Assembly (NCBI RefSeq): GCF_002258315.1
Contig: NZ_NOYD01000008.1
Location: forward strand, 62,001-126,000
Direction: 5' to 3'
From: Rhodococcus sp. 06-462-5
GTDB lineage: Bacteria > Actinomycetota > Actinomycetes > Mycobacteriales > Mycobacteriaceae
Length of the DNA stretch: 64,000 nucleotides
The notes under the pieces: generated by a model
The model's database searches: none
The model's input: the letters and a program-made list of their open reading frames with translations, nothing else
Told to the model about the DNA's origin: nothing
Part shown: positions 41,050-50,242 of the stretch, in pieces
How the letters are laid out: the number at the start of each line of letters is the position of its first letter
Position numbering within the stretch: the first letter of the stretch is position 1
Translations under genes and position numbers: made by a program

Positions 41050-42575
41050 ACGCAACGCAGCCCGCACACAACGCAACGTTGCCCGCACAGCTCGACGTGC
41101 TGGTCGTCGGAGCCGGTTTCGCAGGCCTGGCCGCTGTGGCGAAGATCCTCGCCGCCGAGCCGAGCGCCGACGTGACCGTCATCGAACGCGCGTCCGACGT
41201 CGGTGGCACGTGGCGAGACAACACCTACCCGGGGTGTGCGTGCGACGTGCCGACCTCGCTGTACTCGTTCTCGTTCGCCCCGAGTCCGAAGTGGAGTCAC
41301 ACCTTCGCGCGCCAGCCGGAGCTGTTCGACTACCTGCGTTCGGTGGTGGATCGTCTGGACCTGAAGGATCGCATCGTCACGGACTGTGAACTTCGGTCCG
41401 CCACCTGGGACGAGGTGAGCAAGCGGTGGTCGGTGCAGACGTCGCAGGGGTCGGCCAGCGCCCGGGTGTTGGTCGCTGCCACCGGGGCGCTGTCCACGCC
41501 GAAGATCCCGGACGTCCCCGGCATCGACACGTTCACCGGCACCGTGTTCCATTCCGCCACCTGGAATCACGAGCACGACCTCACCGGTGAGCGGGTCGCC
41601 GTGATCGGCACCGGGGCCTCGGCGGTGCAGTTCGTACCCGAGATCGTCGACCGCGCCGAGCGGCTCACCGTCTTCCAGCGCACGCCGGCATGGGTCATTC
41701 CGCGCCTGGACCGCACCATCGGCCGGCTCGAAAGAACAGTGTACGAAAAGATTCCCGCGGCCCATCGCGCGGTGCGCGGTGTCATCTACGGCTACCGCGA
41801 GGCCTACGTCACGGTGCTGGCGGACAATCCGTGGATGCTGCCCGCGGTGAAGGTGTTCGCCAAGGCCAACTTGAAGCGGCAGGTCAAGGATCCCACGACG
41901 CGGGCCGCTCTCACCCCCGACTACGCGCCCGGGTGCAAAAGGCTTCTGCTGTCCAATGATTGGCTGCGGACGTTGGATCGTCCCGATGTCGATCTCGTGA
42001 CGTCGGGCCTGGCGTCGGTGACCGAGAACGGCGTAGTCGACGCCTCGGGCCGCAACCACGAGGTGGACACGATCATCTTCGCGACGGGGTTCACCCCCAC
42101 CGAGCCGCCGGTGTCGCATCTGTTGCGCGGCAAGGACGGCCGGACGCTGGCGGAGCACTGGGGCGGTAGCCCGCAGGCGCATCTGGGGACCACCGTCGCC
42201 GGCTTCCCGAACCTGTTCCTGATGTACGGCCCCAACACCAACCTCGGGCACAGTTCCATCGTCTACATGCTCGAGTCGCAGGCCAACTACGTGGTATCCG
42301 CGCTGAACGAGATGAAGGATCGCAGGATCGCGGCCGTCGAGGTCAACGAATCCGCTCAGCGGCAGCACAATTCGTGGGTCGACTCCGAACTCGACGGCAC
42401 CGTCTGGAATGCCGGTGGCTGCTCGAGTTGGTACCTCGACGCCAACGGCCGCAACTCGACGATGTGGCCCACCTACACGTTCAAGTTCCGCAACAAGACG
42501 CGCGAGTTCGACGTCGTGAACTATCGGCTCGCGTCCGACACTCTCGAATCAGACCACGAGGTGGTATCAGCATGA
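41046..42575 (+). CDS. Flavin-containing (Baeyer-Villiger type) monooxygenase
   Basis: A 509-residue class B flavoprotein monooxygenase. The FAD-binding motif VLVVGAGFAGLAAV, the GGTWRDNTYPGCACDVPTSLYSFSF block, the fingerprint FTGTVFHSATWN (consensus FxGxxxHxxxW) and the NADPH-binding VAVIGTGASAVQ are all present. Such enzymes oxidise ketones to esters, including steroid and cyclic ketones. It starts with GTG overlapping the regulator stop, and its own stop overlaps the ChoD-like start (ATGA). The sterol-like neighbour suggests a bulky ketone substrate; this is inference. Confidence 0.9.
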   Translation: MNATQPAHNATLPAQLDVLVVGAGFAGLAAVAKILAAEPSADVTVIERASDVGGTWRDNTYPGCACDVPTSLYSFSFAPSPKWSHTFARQPELFDYLRSVVDRLDLKDRIVTDCELRSATWDEVSKRWSVQTSQGSASARVLVAATGALSTPKIPDVPGIDTFTGTVFHSATWNHEHDLTGERVAVIGTGASAVQFVPEIVDRAERLTVFQRTPAWVIPRLDRTIGRLERTVYEKIPAAHRAVRGVIYGYREAYVTVLADNPWMLPAVKVFAKANLKRQVKDPTTRAALTPDYAPGCKRLLLSNDWLRTLDRPDVDLVTSGLASVTENGVVDASGRNHEVDTIIFATGFTPTEPPVSHLLRGKDGRTLAEHWGGSPQAHLGTTVAGFPNLFLMYGPNTNLGHSSIVYMLESQANYVVSALNEMKDRRIAAVEVNESAQRQHNSWVDSELDGTVWNAGGCSSWYLDANGRNSTMWPTYTFKFRNKTREFDVVNYRLASDTLESDHEVVSA

Positions 42576-44263
42576 GCGACTACGACGTATTGATCATCGG
42601 CTCCGGTTTCGGCGGCAGCGTCGCCGCGCTGCGGGCAGTCGAGAAGGGCTACCGGGTGGCGGTTCTCGAGTCCGGTCGCCGATTCGAGGACGACGAACTG
42701 CCGAAGACCAGCTGGCGTCTACGAAAGTACCTGTGGGCTCCGGCGCTGGGTTGCTATGGGGTGCAACGCATTCATCTGCTACCCGATGTGCTCGTGATGG
42801 CGGGCGCTGGCGTCGGCGGAGGTTCGCTGAACTACGCGAACACGCTGTACCAACCGCCGGCGAAGTTCTTCGAGGATCCGCAGTGGGGTTCGATCACCGA
42901 CTGGCAGCGCGAGCTGAACCCGTACTACGACCAGGCCCGCCGGATGCTCGGCGTCGAGACCAACCCGACCATCACCGCCTCGGACAAGGTGATGAAAGAG
43001 GTGGCCGAGGACATGGGCGTGGGGGACACGTTCACCTCGACCCCGGTGGGCGTCTACTTCGGTGATCGCGGCAAGACTGCACCCGACCCGTTCTTCGGTG
43101 GTGCAGGCCCCGAGCGCACCGGCTGCACCGAATGCGGAGCGTGCATGACCGGCTGCCGCGTCGGCGCGAAGAACACCCTCGTCAAGAACTACCTGTACCT
43201 CGCCGAACACGCTGGCGCGCATGTTCTTCCGTTGACCACGGTCGTGGACGTGCGCCCGAACGGCGCAGGCTACGACGTGGTGACGCGACGGACGGGCGGG
43301 AAGCTGCGTCGCAAGGAGAAGACGATCACCGCCGATCAGGTGATCTTCTCGGCCGGGACCTACGGCACCCAGAAGCTGATGCTCGCGGCGAAGGAGAAGG
43401 GCTCGTTGCCGCGGCTGTCGGATCGGATCGGTTCGCTCGTGCGCACCAACTCCGAGGCCGTGCTCGCGGCCACCGCCCGCGGCCGTGAGGTCGACTATCA
43501 CGAGGGCGTGGCGATCACGTCGTCGTTCCATCCCGACGATCACACCCACATCGAGCCGGTGCGATACGGCAAGGGCAGCAACGCCATCGGCCTGTTGCAG
43601 ACCGTGCTCAGCGACGGCGGCGGCAAGATGCCACGCATCCTCAAGACCCTCGGTGTCGCGTTGCGTCATCCCGGCGCTGCGGCGCGCAGCCTGTCGGTCC
43701 ATCGCTGGTCGGAGCGCACCGTCATTGCACTGGTGATGCAGACCGACGACAACTCGCTCGAGCTCGGATCCAAGAAGGGGCCGTTCGGGCGTCGCCTGAC
43801 CAGCAGGCCGGGCGCGGGTGATCCACCACCACAGTGGATTCCGCAGGGGCACGAGGCCATTCGTCTGCTCGCGGACAAGATCGGCGGCGACCCGGGCGGA
43901 TCGATCGCCGAGATCGTCAACATTCCGATGACCGCGCACTTCCTCGGTGGCTGCGCGATCGGCGACTCGTCGCAGACCGGTGTGATCGACGGGTACCAGC
44001 GGGTCTACGGCTACGAGGGACTGCACGTGCTCGACGGTTCTGCCGTCAGCGCCAACCTCGGCGTCAATCCGTCCTTGACGATCACGGCTCAGGCCGAGCG
44101 GGCAATGGCGTTGTGGCCCAACAAGGGTGAGCCCGATCGGCGACCCGCGGTGGGCTCGGAGTATCAGGAGATCGCCCCCACTCAGCCGGTTCGCCCGGTG
44201 GTGCCGGTGTCGGCCCCGGGTGCCCTGCGGCTCCCGCTGACCGTCGTGGGGAGGGATTCCTGA
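42572..44263 (+). CDS. choD: Cholesterol-oxidase-like GMC flavoprotein (ChoD family)
   Basis: A 563-residue FAD-dependent oxidoreductase closely resembling mycobacterial ChoD: YDVLIIGSGFGGSVAALRAVEKGYRVAVLESGRRF at the start, SWRLRKYLWAPALGCYGVQRIHLL, GAGVGGGSLNYANTLYQPP, a Cys-rich TGCTECGACMTGC segment and the closing SANLGVNPSLTITAQAERA. ChoD proteins were named cholesterol oxidases but their true substrate is debated; the Cys-rich segment is ferredoxin-like. It is translationally coupled to the genes on both sides. Symbol given for family resemblance. Confidence 0.85.
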   Translation: MSDYDVLIIGSGFGGSVAALRAVEKGYRVAVLESGRRFEDDELPKTSWRLRKYLWAPALGCYGVQRIHLLPDVLVMAGAGVGGGSLNYANTLYQPPAKFFEDPQWGSITDWQRELNPYYDQARRMLGVETNPTITASDKVMKEVAEDMGVGDTFTSTPVGVYFGDRGKTAPDPFFGGAGPERTGCTECGACMTGCRVGAKNTLVKNYLYLAEHAGAHVLPLTTVVDVRPNGAGYDVVTRRTGGKLRRKEKTITADQVIFSAGTYGTQKLMLAAKEKGSLPRLSDRIGSLVRTNSEAVLAATARGREVDYHEGVAITSSFHPDDHTHIEPVRYGKGSNAIGLLQTVLSDGGGKMPRILKTLGVALRHPGAAARSLSVHRWSERTVIALVMQTDDNSLELGSKKGPFGRRLTSRPGAGDPPPQWIPQGHEAIRLLADKIGGDPGGSIAEIVNIPMTAHFLGGCAIGDSSQTGVIDGYQRVYGYEGLHVLDGSAVSANLGVNPSLTITAQAERAMALWPNKGEPDRRPAVGSEYQEIAPTQPVRPVVPVSAPGALRLPLTVVGRDS

Positions 44264-44898
44264 TGTGGAGTGTCACCGAATCCGAGACCGAGCGCACCGA
44301 CTGGCCGGTCAGCCCGGCAGCGCCGTGGCCGGCGAATGTCCGCGCCACGATCTGGTGGCATCGGGCCCGGTCGTCGGACTTCGCGCCGACAGGTGCCAAG
44401 ACGCTGCCGATCACGATGTGCATGATCGTCGACTACACGACCTCGCCGGTCGGCCCGTACCGCGAGATTCTGGCGAGCCCGGCCCTGCGCCGAGACGTCG
44501 GACGCGTTCCGCGGATGGCGGTGCCGTTCATCGCCGTCGATTCCGCTACGTCGGTGCACGGCGGCCGGACCAACTGGCACCTGCCCAAGGTGTTGGCCGA
44601 ATTCGAGGGTGACGTGCTGGGCGAGGCCGGGGCGAGCGGCGACGAATGGTCGGTGCGAACGACGTCCCGGGCCGTGGGACCGCAGTTCCCGATGCTCGGC
44701 TCCATCGGTTTCGCACAGCCGGTGTCCGGCGGATCGGCCGTCGCCACTGCAAGTCTGAAGGGCAAGGCCAGGGTGGCCCGCGTCGAGGTGGACGCCAAGG
44801 GCCCGACGCTCGGTCGCTGGATGCCGTCGGGCACGTATTTCGGGTTGCAGATCGTGTCGGGGTCGATGCGGACTGGTGAAGCGCGCCTGGTCGGATAG
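44263..44898 (+). CDS. Acetoacetate-decarboxylase-like protein
   Basis: A 211-residue protein with the acetoacetate decarboxylase-like (ADC) fold pattern: YTTSPVGPYREIL, VPFIAVDSATSVHGGRTNWHLPKVLAEFEGD. In ADC family enzymes a Lys forms a Schiff base; the Lys in NWHLPK is at a structural position but I cannot confirm the catalytic residue. The ATG at 44263 overlaps the ChoD stop (TGATG). It is the last gene of the TetR-BVMO-ChoD operon, so it may act on an oxidised ketoacid or serve as a binding protein. Confidence 0.65.
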   Translation: MWSVTESETERTDWPVSPAAPWPANVRATIWWHRARSSDFAPTGAKTLPITMCMIVDYTTSPVGPYREILASPALRRDVGRVPRMAVPFIAVDSATSVHGGRTNWHLPKVLAEFEGDVLGEAGASGDEWSVRTTSRAVGPQFPMLGSIGFAQPVSGGSAVATASLKGKARVARVEVDAKGPTLGRWMPSGTYFGLQIVSGSMRTGEARLVG

Positions 44899-44913
44899 CC
44901 GAGAGGCTGCTTT

Positions 44914-44943
44914 TCTTGACTTAGTCCAGATTAGGGGCATACT
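44914..44943 (+). promoter_or_regulatory. furA promoter and FurA-box-like region
   Basis: TTGACT (44914-44919) and TACACT (44938-44943) with an 18-bp spacer place transcription start at about the furA ATG (44951), giving a leaderless mRNA. The CTTGACTTAGTCCAG stretch resembles the mycobacterial FurA-binding site just upstream of furA, so autoregulation is likely. Confidence 0.6.
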
Positions 44944-44950
44944 GGAGTAC

Positions 44951-45385
44951 ATGCAGCTCACCGAACGCGTCGACCCCGTAGCGCGGTTGCGCTCGGTGGG
45001 TCTGCGCGTCACCGGACCCCGAGTTGCAGTTCTGGATGCGGTCACAGCCCGACCGCATTCGGACGCCGACGACATCGCTGCCGCCGTTCGCGAGAGCGGC
45101 GGTTCGGTGTCGACCCAGGCCGTCTACGACGTGCTCAGGGCCTGCGTCGACGCAGGTCTGCTGCGTCGCATCGAACCTGCCGGTTCGGCCGCGCTGTACG
45201 AGAGCCGGACGGCGGACAATCACCATCACCTCGTGTGCCGAGAGTGCCATGCGGTGGCCGATGTCGATTGCGTCGTCGGAGCAGCGCCGTGTCTCGTACC
45301 CGGGAACACGCACGGATTCGTCGTCGACGAAGCCGAAATCGTGTTCTGGGGTTTGTGCGGCGACTGCACGAGGCATTCCGTCTAG
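44951..45385 (+). CDS. furA: Fur-family transcriptional repressor FurA
   Basis: A 144-residue Fur protein. The winged helix N-domain covers about 5-80 ([48 protein letters not shown]). The metal/dimer domain contains [17 protein letters not shown] with the HHHxxCxxC pattern and a final CGDC. FurA in this group represses itself and the adjacent catalase in response to iron/peroxide. I choose the ATG at 44951 because the promoter supports a leaderless start; an upstream extension is not Fur-like. katA follows after 91 nt. Confidence 0.9.
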   Translation: MQLTERVDPVARLRSVGLRVTGPRVAVLDAVTARPHSDADDIAAAVRESGGSVSTQAVYDVLRACVDAGLLRRIEPAGSAALYESRTADNHHHLVCRECHAVADVDCVVGAAPCLVPGNTHGFVVDEAEIVFWGLCGDCTRHSV

Positions 45386-45476
45386 TACTGCGGTCCAGCG
45401 TACGGCCGCTCGGTTTCACAGATTTTCGAGAAGCAGCCCCTTCTCGAATCCGATCCAGCCCTTCAGGAGGCTTCGT

Positions 45477-47009
45477 ATGACCAAGCCGATCACCAACAAA
45501 CCGACCACCAGCAACTCGGGAATCCCCGTGCCCAGCGACGATCAGTCGCTGACCGCCGGAACGCAGGGTCCGATCCTTCTGCACGATCACTACCTCATCG
45601 AGAAGATGGCGCAGTTCAACCGCGAGCGGGTCCCGGAGCGCGTCGTCCACGCCAAGGGCGCAGGCGCGTTCGGTGAACTCGAGATCACCGGGGACATCAG
45701 CAAGTACACCAAGGCGAAGGCGCTGCAGCCCGGTGCCAAGACCGAGATGCTTGCGCGCTTCTCCACCGTCGCGGGCGAGCAGGGCAGCCCAGACACCTGG
45801 CGTGACCCGCGCGGCTTCTCGCTCAAGTTCTACACCGAGGAAGGCAACTGGGACCTGGTCGGCAACAACACCCCGATCTTCTTCGTCAAGGACCCGATCA
45901 AGTTCCAGGACTTCATCCGTAGCCAGAAGCGCATGCCCGACTCCGGTCTGCGCGACAACAACATGCAGTGGGACTTCTGGACTCTCTCGCCCGAGTCGGC
46001 ACACCAGGTGACGTGGCTCATGGGTGACCGCGGCATCCCCAAGTCGTTCCGCCACATGGACGGATTCGGCTCGCACACCTACCAGCTCATCGCCGAGGAC
46101 GGCACGAAGACCTGGGTGAAGTTCCACTTCAAGACCGACCAGGGGATCGACTACCTGACACAGGACAAGGCGGACGAGGTTGCGGGTACGTCCCCCGATC
46201 ATCACCGTCAGGACCTGTTCGGATCCATCAAGAACGGCGATTTCCCCAGCTGGACCCTCAAGGTGCAGCTCATGCCGTACGACGAGGCGGAGAACTACAA
46301 GTACAACCCGTTCGACCTCACCAAGGTCTGGTCGCAGAAGGACTACCCGCTGATCGAGGTCGGCAAGATGACCTTGAACCGCAACCCGGAGAACTTCTTC
46401 GCGCAGATCGAGCAGAGCTCGTTCGAGCCGTCCAACACCGTGCCCGGCATCGGCTTCAGCCCCGACAAGATGCTGCTCGGACGTGTCTTCTCCTACGCAG
46501 ACGCACACCGGTACCGCATCGGAGCGAACTACGCGCAGCTGCCGGTCAACGCCCCGAAGTCCGAGGTCAACTCGTACTCCAAGGACGGCAACATGCGGTA
46601 CTCGTTCAACTCTCCGGAGACGCCCGTCTACGCGCCGAACTCGTTCGGCGGCCCGTCGGCGGACACGAACAAGTACGGCGACGACGGAGCGTGGGACTTC
46701 GAGCCTCGTTTCGTGCGTACCGGATACATCGAGCACCCCGAAGACGGCGACTTCGTGCAGGCGGGAGCCTTGGTCCGCGAGGTCATGGACGACGCGCAGC
46801 GTGAGCGTCTCGTCGGAAACATCGTCGGACACGTCCTCAACGGCGTGAGCGAGCCCGTTCTGAGCCGGGTGTTCGAGTACTGGACCAATGTCGATGCCGA
46901 GCTCGGCAAGAAGGTCGAGGAAGGCGTTCGGTCGCAGCAGAACGAGACCGCACCGACCACCGGTGCAGGCGCAGTCGACGATCCTGCCGACGAGGCCGCC
47001 AAGGTCTGA
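45477..47009 (+). CDS. katA: Monofunctional haem catalase
   Basis: A 510-residue clade-type KatA that dismutates hydrogen peroxide. The catalytic His is in [17 protein letters not shown] (near 61), the catalytic Asn in [15 protein letters not shown], and the proximal haem Tyr in [17 protein letters not shown]. The length is normal for small-subunit catalases, without the C-terminal flavodoxin-like domain. CAGGAGG precedes the ATG. It lies downstream of furA, in the place where mycobacteria have katG, and upstream of dps, making an oxidative-stress block. Confidence 0.95.
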   Translation: MTKPITNKPTTSNSGIPVPSDDQSLTAGTQGPILLHDHYLIEKMAQFNRERVPERVVHAKGAGAFGELEITGDISKYTKAKALQPGAKTEMLARFSTVAGEQGSPDTWRDPRGFSLKFYTEEGNWDLVGNNTPIFFVKDPIKFQDFIRSQKRMPDSGLRDNNMQWDFWTLSPESAHQVTWLMGDRGIPKSFRHMDGFGSHTYQLIAEDGTKTWVKFHFKTDQGIDYLTQDKADEVAGTSPDHHRQDLFGSIKNGDFPSWTLKVQLMPYDEAENYKYNPFDLTKVWSQKDYPLIEVGKMTLNRNPENFFAQIEQSSFEPSNTVPGIGFSPDKMLLGRVFSYADAHRYRIGANYAQLPVNAPKSEVNSYSKDGNMRYSFNSPETPVYAPNSFGGPSADTNKYGDDGAWDFEPRFVRTGYIEHPEDGDFVQAGALVREVMDDAQRERLVGNIVGHVLNGVSEPVLSRVFEYWTNVDAELGKKVEEGVRSQQNETAPTTGAGAVDDPADEAAKV

Positions 47010-47153
47010 TCCGACCGGTTCTGGGATCGGCGTCACAGCGACGGTGGCGTCGATCCGGAACAACGTGTGACTGCATGCCGTTGTGTAGTACAGACGGAAG
47101 AACAATAATGGTGTGCGATGCATACCGTCGTCCAACGGCAGGGAGGCCACATC

Positions 47154-47627
47154 ATGACGAACCCCATCACCAGTACCCTCGACGCAGGTCAGCAGAAGAT
47201 CGCCGGCGACGCACTCCAGGGAACCGTGGTCGATCTCATCGACCTCTCGCTCATCGCGAAGCAGGCGCACTGGAACGTGATCGGTAAGAACTTCCGGTCG
47301 GTGCACCTCGAACTCGACGAGTTGGTCACGGCCGCACGTGAATTCACCGATCAGGCCGCCGAACGCGCCACCGCCATCGGCGTCAGCCCCGACGGCCGCG
47401 CAGCCACCGTCTCCTCGACGGCGGGCACCAAGGGCTTCGGTGCCGGATGGACTCAGGACAGCGAGGTCGTCCCCGCGGTCGTCGACAACATCGCCGCGGT
47501 CGTCGAGCGTCTTCGCGGACGCATCGCCGACACCGGCGAAGCCGATCCGGTGACCCAGGACCTGCTCATCGGCATCACAGCTCGGCTCGAGCAGCTGCAC
47601 TGGATGTGGCAGGCCCAGGCCAGCTAG
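47154..47627 (+). CDS. dps: Dps-family DNA-binding ferritin-like protein
   Basis: A 157-residue Dps. The ferroxidase motif spans two subunits in the AKQAHWNVIGKNFRSVHLELDEL segment (His and Asp/Glu ligands), followed by FTDQAAERATAIGVSPDGRA and the late LEQLHWMWQAQ helix. Dps oxidises Fe(II) with peroxide and can bind DNA as a dodecamer. GGGAGG precedes the ATG at 47154. It is followed by a good intrinsic terminator. The 144-nt gap before it holds only its promoter region. Confidence 0.93.
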   Translation: MTNPITSTLDAGQQKIAGDALQGTVVDLIDLSLIAKQAHWNVIGKNFRSVHLELDELVTAAREFTDQAAERATAIGVSPDGRAATVSSTAGTKGFGAGWTQDSEVVPAVVDNIAAVVERLRGRIADTGEADPVTQDLLIGITARLEQLHWMWQAQAS

Positions 47628-47645
47628 CCGGCGGTTCTCCACTCG

Positions 47646-47676
47646 ACAGGCCCCTCGCGTACTGCGGGGGGCCTGT
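47646..47676 (+). terminator. Terminator after dps
   Basis: ACAGGCCCCTCGC (47646-47658) pairs with GCGGGGGGCCTGT (47664-47676), one G-U pair, 5-nt loop, followed by TGCTTTGTCTG. It starts 18 nt after the dps stop. Confidence 0.8.
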
Positions 47677-47727
47677 TGCTTTGTCTGTCGATTGTTTGCC
47701 CGCACCACCCCCGGGTATCCGACGGTC

Positions 47728-48417
47728 ATGCCTGTTTCCAAGCCGACTGTCGAGGCTGTTCTGCTCGACATCGACGGCACCCTCGTCGATTCCAACTACG
47801 TGCACGTCGACGCGTGGTCGCGTGCGTTTCGTGAGGCCGGCCACGAGGTGCCATCGTGGCGCGTTCACCGCAGCATCGGGATGGACGGGTCGAAGTTGCT
47901 CGAGACGCTCGTCGGGTCGTCCGACAGTGCGGTGGCGCAGGAAGCGAAGAAACTGCACGGCGAGTACTACGCCAATGCCTCGTCCGATCTCGAAGTGCTC
48001 CCGGGTGCCCGTGAACTGTTGGCGGACTTGAACTCTCGCGGCGTCACCGTAGTGCTCGCCACCTCGGCCCCCGAGAGCGAACTGTCGACGTTGCGCGACC
48101 TGCTCGACGTCGAGGATTCCGTCGCGGTGGTGACGAGCGGCGAGGACGCCGAGGTCGCCAAGCCGGAGCCCGACATCGTCGCGGTGGCACTCGAGCGGGC
48201 AGGCGTCGAGGCGGCGCATGCCGTGATGGTCGGTGACAGTGTGTGGGACATCGAGTCGGCCGGGCGTGCGGGCGTACGCGCTATCGGTGTCCGCAGTGGC
48301 GGTATCTCGCGTGGTGAGTTGCTCGACGCAGGTGCGGTAGCCGTGTTCGACGATCCGGCCGATCTGCTCGAGCACGTCGAGAGAAGCCCGATCTTCGCTG
48401 GAAAGGCACGTGCTTGA
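47728..48417 (+). CDS. HAD-superfamily phosphatase
   Basis: A 229-residue HAD-like hydrolase. Motif I AVLLDIDGTLVDSN (Asp nucleophile near 14), motif II VVLATSAPES, motif III Lys in VAKPEPD and motif IV VMVGDSVWDIESAGRAG are complete, with a helical cap between I and II. This is the beta-phosphoglucomutase/phosphatase-like subfamily. Its stop overlaps the start of the GH15 gene, suggesting a linked sugar-phosphate or trehalose-related role (inference). Confidence 0.87.
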   Translation: MPVSKPTVEAVLLDIDGTLVDSNYVHVDAWSRAFREAGHEVPSWRVHRSIGMDGSKLLETLVGSSDSAVAQEAKKLHGEYYANASSDLEVLPGARELLADLNSRGVTVVLATSAPESELSTLRDLLDVEDSVAVVTSGEDAEVAKPEPDIVAVALERAGVEAAHAVMVGDSVWDIESAGRAGVRAIGVRSGGISRGELLDAGAVAVFDDPADLLEHVERSPIFAGKARA

Positions 48418-50213
48418 ACGAGTTCCGTAAGCCGTGCCCCAGGGTCGACGGTTACGTCCCCATCGAGAGCTACGGCGCGATCGGCGACGGCCGAACCGTG
48501 GCAATGATCGCCGACGACGGCCGGATCGACTGGTTTCCGGTACCCAACCTCGACTCGCCGCCGCCGTTCGCAGCGTTGCTGGACGCGCCACATGGCGGCT
48601 ACATCGAACTGACCCCGGTGGAAGAATTCACCGTCCAGCGTGAATTCGTCCCCGGGACAAACGTTCTGAGTACCACATTCCGTACCGAATCCGGAGCCGT
48701 GCGCGTCACCGACTCGTTGAACACCGGTGTCGCCGGCCGTCTTCCGTGGGTGGAGTTGGCGCGCCGCGTCGAAGGCCTCGACGGCACCGTCGAGCTGAGG
48801 TGGTCCGTCGCGCCGGGCACGATGCTGGGCATCGCGTCGCCGTGGGCCTACGACACCGAGCACGGCACCGTCCTGCGGGTCGACGGATTGACCTTGGCGG
48901 TGCGGACTCTGGGCATCGAGAACGTGCGCGTGGCGGACCGCGACATCGGTGGGGTCGTCTGCACGCAACCGGGTTCTCGGCATGTGCTCGGTGTGGTGGG
49001 GACGGAAAACGAGCCACTGCCGTTGCCCGATCCGCAGCATCTCGACGAGGGGATCGACCGGACCATCGACAACTGGCGTGTGTGGTCCGACGAGTTCTCG
49101 TACGAGGGTCCGTGGGCAGAGCATGTGGCTCGCAGCGCACTGGCGTTGAAACTGTTGCTGCACAGCCCGTCCGGTGCCATTGCTGCAGCCGCGACAACCT
49201 CGCTGCCCGAGAACCGGACCGGTGGCAAGAACTGGGATTACCGCTACGCGTGGGTTCGCGACGCCGCGTACACCATCCGCGCTCTGCAACGGTTCGGCCT
49301 TCGTGAGGAGATCCATGCTGCGGTGGCCTGGCTGCTGAAAGTGATCCGTGTCAACGATCCGTTGGTCAACGTGTTCTACACCCTGGGCGGCGAATTGCCC
49401 GGTGGCACCGAACAACCCGACGTTCCCGGTTGGCGAGGCATCGGGCCGGTGGTCAACGGCAACGCCGCTGCAGACCAGCTGCAGTTGATGATCTTCGGGG
49501 ACCTGTTCTCGATCATCCGGCAGTACGTCGACGCAGGAAACATCCTCGACGCGCAGACCGGTCGGCTGCTCGCCACCATCGCCGACGAGGCGTGCGATTC
49601 GTGGCAGCGCAAGGACGCCGGGATCTGGGAGCTCGAGGACGAGCAGCACTACACCAGTTCCAAATTGGGCTGTTGGCAAGCGCTCGACTGCGCGGTGCAC
49701 CTTGCCGAGGCGGGGGAGATCCCGGGCATACCGGATCGATGGAAGGCCGAGAAGGAACGCATCCGGCACTACATCGAAACCGAGTGTTGGTCGGACGAGC
49801 GACAGGCCTACCTCGCGTACCCGGGTGCCGACGGCCTCGATGCGTCGGTCTTGCTGGCGGCAGAGATGGATTTCGATCGCGGAGAACGTCTTTCGTCCAC
49901 CATCGATGCGCTCGGCGAAGAACTCGGCGCCGGACCGCTGATGTATCGCTACAGCGGCGTGTCCGAGGAAGAAGTGACGTTCGTGGCCTGTGCGTTCTGG
50001 CGGGTGTCTGCGTTGTCCTGCGTCGGCCGGGACGACGAGGCCACTGCGCTGATGGACCAGTTGGTGCTGCTGTCCAACGACGTCGGCTTGTACAGCGAAA
50101 TGATCGATGCTTCGGATGGATCGTTTCTGGGTAACTTCCCGCAGGGCTTGAGCCACCTGGCCCTGGTGAATGCGGCGCTGACCATCGCGCGCTCGCACGA
50201 CGCCACAGCCTGA
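48414..50213 (+). CDS. Glycoside hydrolase family 15 (glucoamylase/trehalase-like)
   Basis: A 599-residue GH15 protein. N-terminal beta-sandwich begins GYVPIESYGAIGDGRTVAMIADDGRIDWFPVPNLDSPPPFA, a family hallmark. The (alpha/alpha)6 barrel contains NWDYRYAWVRDAAYTIRAL, KDAGIWELEDEQHYTSSKLGCWQALDCAV (general acid Glu near GIWE) and the late SDNDVGLYSEMID-like segment. In actinobacteria such enzymes hydrolyse trehalose or alpha-glucans. Start is TTG at 48414, overlapping the HAD stop by 4 nt (TTGA); no ATG/GTG lies before the conserved N-terminus, so TTG is needed. Confidence 0.88.
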   Translation: MNEFRKPCPRVDGYVPIESYGAIGDGRTVAMIADDGRIDWFPVPNLDSPPPFAALLDAPHGGYIELTPVEEFTVQREFVPGTNVLSTTFRTESGAVRVTDSLNTGVAGRLPWVELARRVEGLDGTVELRWSVAPGTMLGIASPWAYDTEHGTVLRVDGLTLAVRTLGIENVRVADRDIGGVVCTQPGSRHVLGVVGTENEPLPLPDPQHLDEGIDRTIDNWRVWSDEFSYEGPWAEHVARSALALKLLLHSPSGAIAAAATTSLPENRTGGKNWDYRYAWVRDAAYTIRALQRFGLREEIHAAVAWLLKVIRVNDPLVNVFYTLGGELPGGTEQPDVPGWRGIGPVVNGNAAADQLQLMIFGDLFSIIRQYVDAGNILDAQTGRLLATIADEACDSWQRKDAGIWELEDEQHYTSSKLGCWQALDCAVHLAEAGEIPGIPDRWKAEKERIRHYIETECWSDERQAYLAYPGADGLDASVLLAAEMDFDRGERLSSTIDALGEELGAGPLMYRYSGVSEEEVTFVACAFWRVSALSCVGRDDEATALMDQLVLLSNDVGLYSEMIDASDGSFLGNFPQGLSHLALVNAALTIARSHDATA

Positions 50214-50242
50214 CATCAACCTCTAGCGCAAAGTGGGATCGT

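Noticed and set aside
45135..47795. 886-codon open frame antisense to furA-katA-dps
   Set aside because: High-GC antisense shadow: the plus-strand frames are clear conserved families and the antisense translation has no recognisable domain.
47967..50219. 750-codon open frame antisense to the GH15 gene
   Set aside because: Shadow of a well-recognised plus-strand enzyme; composition is biased and no motif is seen.
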